Source: Vicinamibacteraceae bacterium
Lineage (GTDB): Bacteria; Planctomycetota; Phycisphaerae; Phycisphaerales; UBA5793
Assembly: GCA_011525805.1 (NCBI GenBank)
Contig: WYBR01000126.1
Location: 1 to 33,297 of the forward strand
Length of the DNA: 33,297 nucleotides
Reading direction: 5' to 3'
Part shown: piece by piece, positions 32,576 to 33,297 of the stretch
Numbering within the stretch: position 1 is the first letter of the stretch
Layout: every line of letters begins with the position of its first letter
Position numbers and translations under genes: made by a program
Notes under the pieces: model-generated
Told to the model about the DNA's origin: nothing
What the model saw: only the letters and a program-made list of their open reading frames with translations
Database searches by the model: none

Positions 32576-32824
32576 TCAGATCCGGTCCGACCAGTCGCTG
32601 AATCGCGCCCACAGCCGCCGGCTGATCGGAATCCCCGCGATGGAAAGCGCGATGCTCAGGCCGACGCCGATGAGCAGCGTGGTTCGCACGTCGAACCAGA
32701 TCGGCCCGAGGAACACGCACCAGACGATCAGGGGGACCATGACGAAAGTCATGTTGAAGGTGATCGCCCCGGTCATCTCGCCGTCGCGGTCTTCCTGTCC
32801 GGGCTTGGCGCGGTATTCAGCCAT
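32576..32824 (-). CDS. Small hypothetical membrane protein
   Basis: An 82-residue protein of unrecognised family with two membrane segments: ITFNMTFVMVPLIVWCVFLG and TTLLIGVGLSIALSIAGIPI, ending in the basic RRLWARFSDWSDRI. The N-terminus AEYRAKPGQEDRDGEMTGA is charged and probably faces the cytoplasm. ATG 32824 is taken as start since the in-frame extension to 32920 is proline-rich and overlaps the hairpin at 32865-32894; its ribosome site is weak. It converges with the glycosylase gene. Confidence 0.7.
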   Translation of the reverse strand: MAEYRAKPGQEDRDGEMTGAITFNMTFVMVPLIVWCVFLGPIWFDVRTTLLIGVGLSIALSIAGIPISRRLWARFSDWSDRI

Positions 32825-32864
32825 GGTGACTGGTGTGGGAGTGATTGAAGGGTCCGGGAGTGGA

Positions 32865-32894
32865 AGGACCGCCCGGCGCGGGCCGGGCGGTCCT
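32865..32894 (-). terminator. Strong GC hairpin, likely terminator of the cysteine-rich lipoprotein gene
   Basis: The arms AGGACCGCCCGG (32865-32876) and CCGGGCGGTCCT (32883-32894) pair over all 12 positions with a 6-nt loop. It lies 59 bases past the lipoprotein stop, in the direction of that gene. The following minus-strand U-run is only two bases, so it may work with a factor or only stabilise the RNA end. Confidence 0.55.
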
Positions 32895-32953
32895 GAATCG
32901 GTCTTGAGGGCGTGTTTCACCGGCGCGTTGAGGCGCGGCGGTTCGACGCGCGG

Positions 32954-33190
32954 TCAGTTCTGCTGCTTGCTGAAGGGGCACTCGCCGCTCTGGCCTTCGC
33001 AATGAGCCTTCGTGGCTTCGCTGCACGAGGACTTCTCGCCGACGACTCCCGGGCTGGTGGATTCGCACTGGCTCGACTTGGCGCAGGAACCGCAGTCCGA
33101 GGTTTCCGTCATGTTGACGTCTTTCTCGCTGCTGCAGCCGACGAACGCAAAGGCCGCAACAGCGGCGCCGACGAGGAACATCTTCTTCAT
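32954..33190 (-). CDS. Small cysteine-rich lipoprotein, unknown function
   Basis: A 78-residue protein. MKKMFLVGAAVAAFAFVGC is a lipoprotein signal with F-V-G-C at the cleavage site (Cys19), and the mature part has seven further cysteines in DCGSC, SSQC, SSC, AHC and GEC spacings. The pattern suggests disulfides or metal binding outside the cytoplasm. AGAAGGAG lies 8 bases before ATG 33190; an upstream in-frame start at 33226 is unsupported and lies inside the hairpin. TAAGAC farther upstream could be a -10 box. A perfect hairpin sits 24-46 bases before the ATG. Confidence 0.72.
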   Translation of the reverse strand: MKKMFLVGAAVAAFAFVGCSSEKDVNMTETSDCGSCAKSSQCESTSPGVVGEKSSCSEATKAHCEGQSGECPFSKQQN

Positions 33191-33213
33191 TGGACAGACT
33201 CCTTCTGGGCAGG

Positions 33214-33236
33214 CTGTCCGGCCCAAGGCCGGACAG
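33214..33236. promoter_or_regulatory. Perfect hairpin in the leader of the cysteine-rich lipoprotein gene
   Basis: CTGTCCGGCC (33214-33223) and GGCCGGACAG (33227-33236) pair perfectly around CAA. In the minus-strand mRNA it ends 23 bases before the start codon, just above the ribosome site. It may be an RNA control element or the end of an upstream transcript. Confidence 0.45.
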
Positions 33237-33297
33237 GGTGTCTTACTCCCGGCCCCGCCGTCGCCCCAAGCGACCGCAGGCCGGATCGAGCATTCAC

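Overview
The window is high-GC bacterial DNA, most likely from a member of the Planctomycetota and plausibly of the class Phycisphaerae. This rests on recognisable gene content rather than a database search: LpxI for lipid A, a TIGR03790-type secreted protein, zinc-ribbon membrane proteins of a style common in planctomycetes, a fibronectin-like conserved protein starting MAGKFIPDSD, and many short palindromic intergenic repeats. No phage, integrase, transposase, CRISPR array or rRNA operon is visible. One tRNA gene, tRNA-Gly(UCC), is present.

Layout. Bases 1-6570 hold isolated small genes among unusually long non-coding stretches. The genes are a VOC-fold lipoprotein with a stranded duplicate of its 3' end, a small membrane protein, two adjacent membrane zinc-ribbon proteins with the same architecture, the MAGKFIPDSD-type protein and a DUF1801 protein. 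The gaps are packed with short repeats: hairpins, a 38-bp unit in three perfect copies and a 168-bp unit in about 2.2 copies. Bases 6569-10843 carry a MoaD/ThiS-like protein, a DUF4258/YgiT-zinc-finger toxin-antitoxin-like pair, and a minus-strand operon of ArsR regulator, SRPBCC protein, DinB-like protein, DUF1428 protein and BNR-repeat protein. That operon has a near-consensus promoter with an embedded palindrome and apparently no leader before the ArsR start codon.

Bases 11178-17313 are a complete five-gene oligopeptide/dipeptide ABC importer: binding protein, two permeases and two ATPases. The gene joints are tightly overlapped and the second permease has an extra extracytoplasmic insert. 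Bases 17305-21044 carry a small membrane protein, a metallo-beta-lactamase/double-rhodanese fusion likely handling persulfides, the tRNA, another zinc-ribbon membrane protein and a nitroreductase. Bases 21031-26284 hold a divergent pair of large exported proteins, an eight-BNR-repeat protein and a TIGR03790 protein, whose last ~100 residues look homologous to each other.

Bases 26572-33236 hold a small anchored protein, a LOG/TIGR00730 phosphoribohydrolase-like protein, lpxI followed 7 nt later by a TlyA/FtsJ-type methyltransferase lacking the S4 domain, an EamA/RarD transporter overlapped with a Ca/Na antiporter, a YcaQ/AlkX-type DNA glycosylase with a QID motif, a small membrane protein and a cysteine-rich lipoprotein.

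The most unusual signals are the dispersed repeat family arranged as inverted pairs and tandem arrays, a second repeat sitting at the 3' ends of two genes in the same orientation, the shared C-terminal domain of the divergent exported pair, and possible dual translation starts on the VOC gene. I did not find a clear, complete novel defence or metabolic system.
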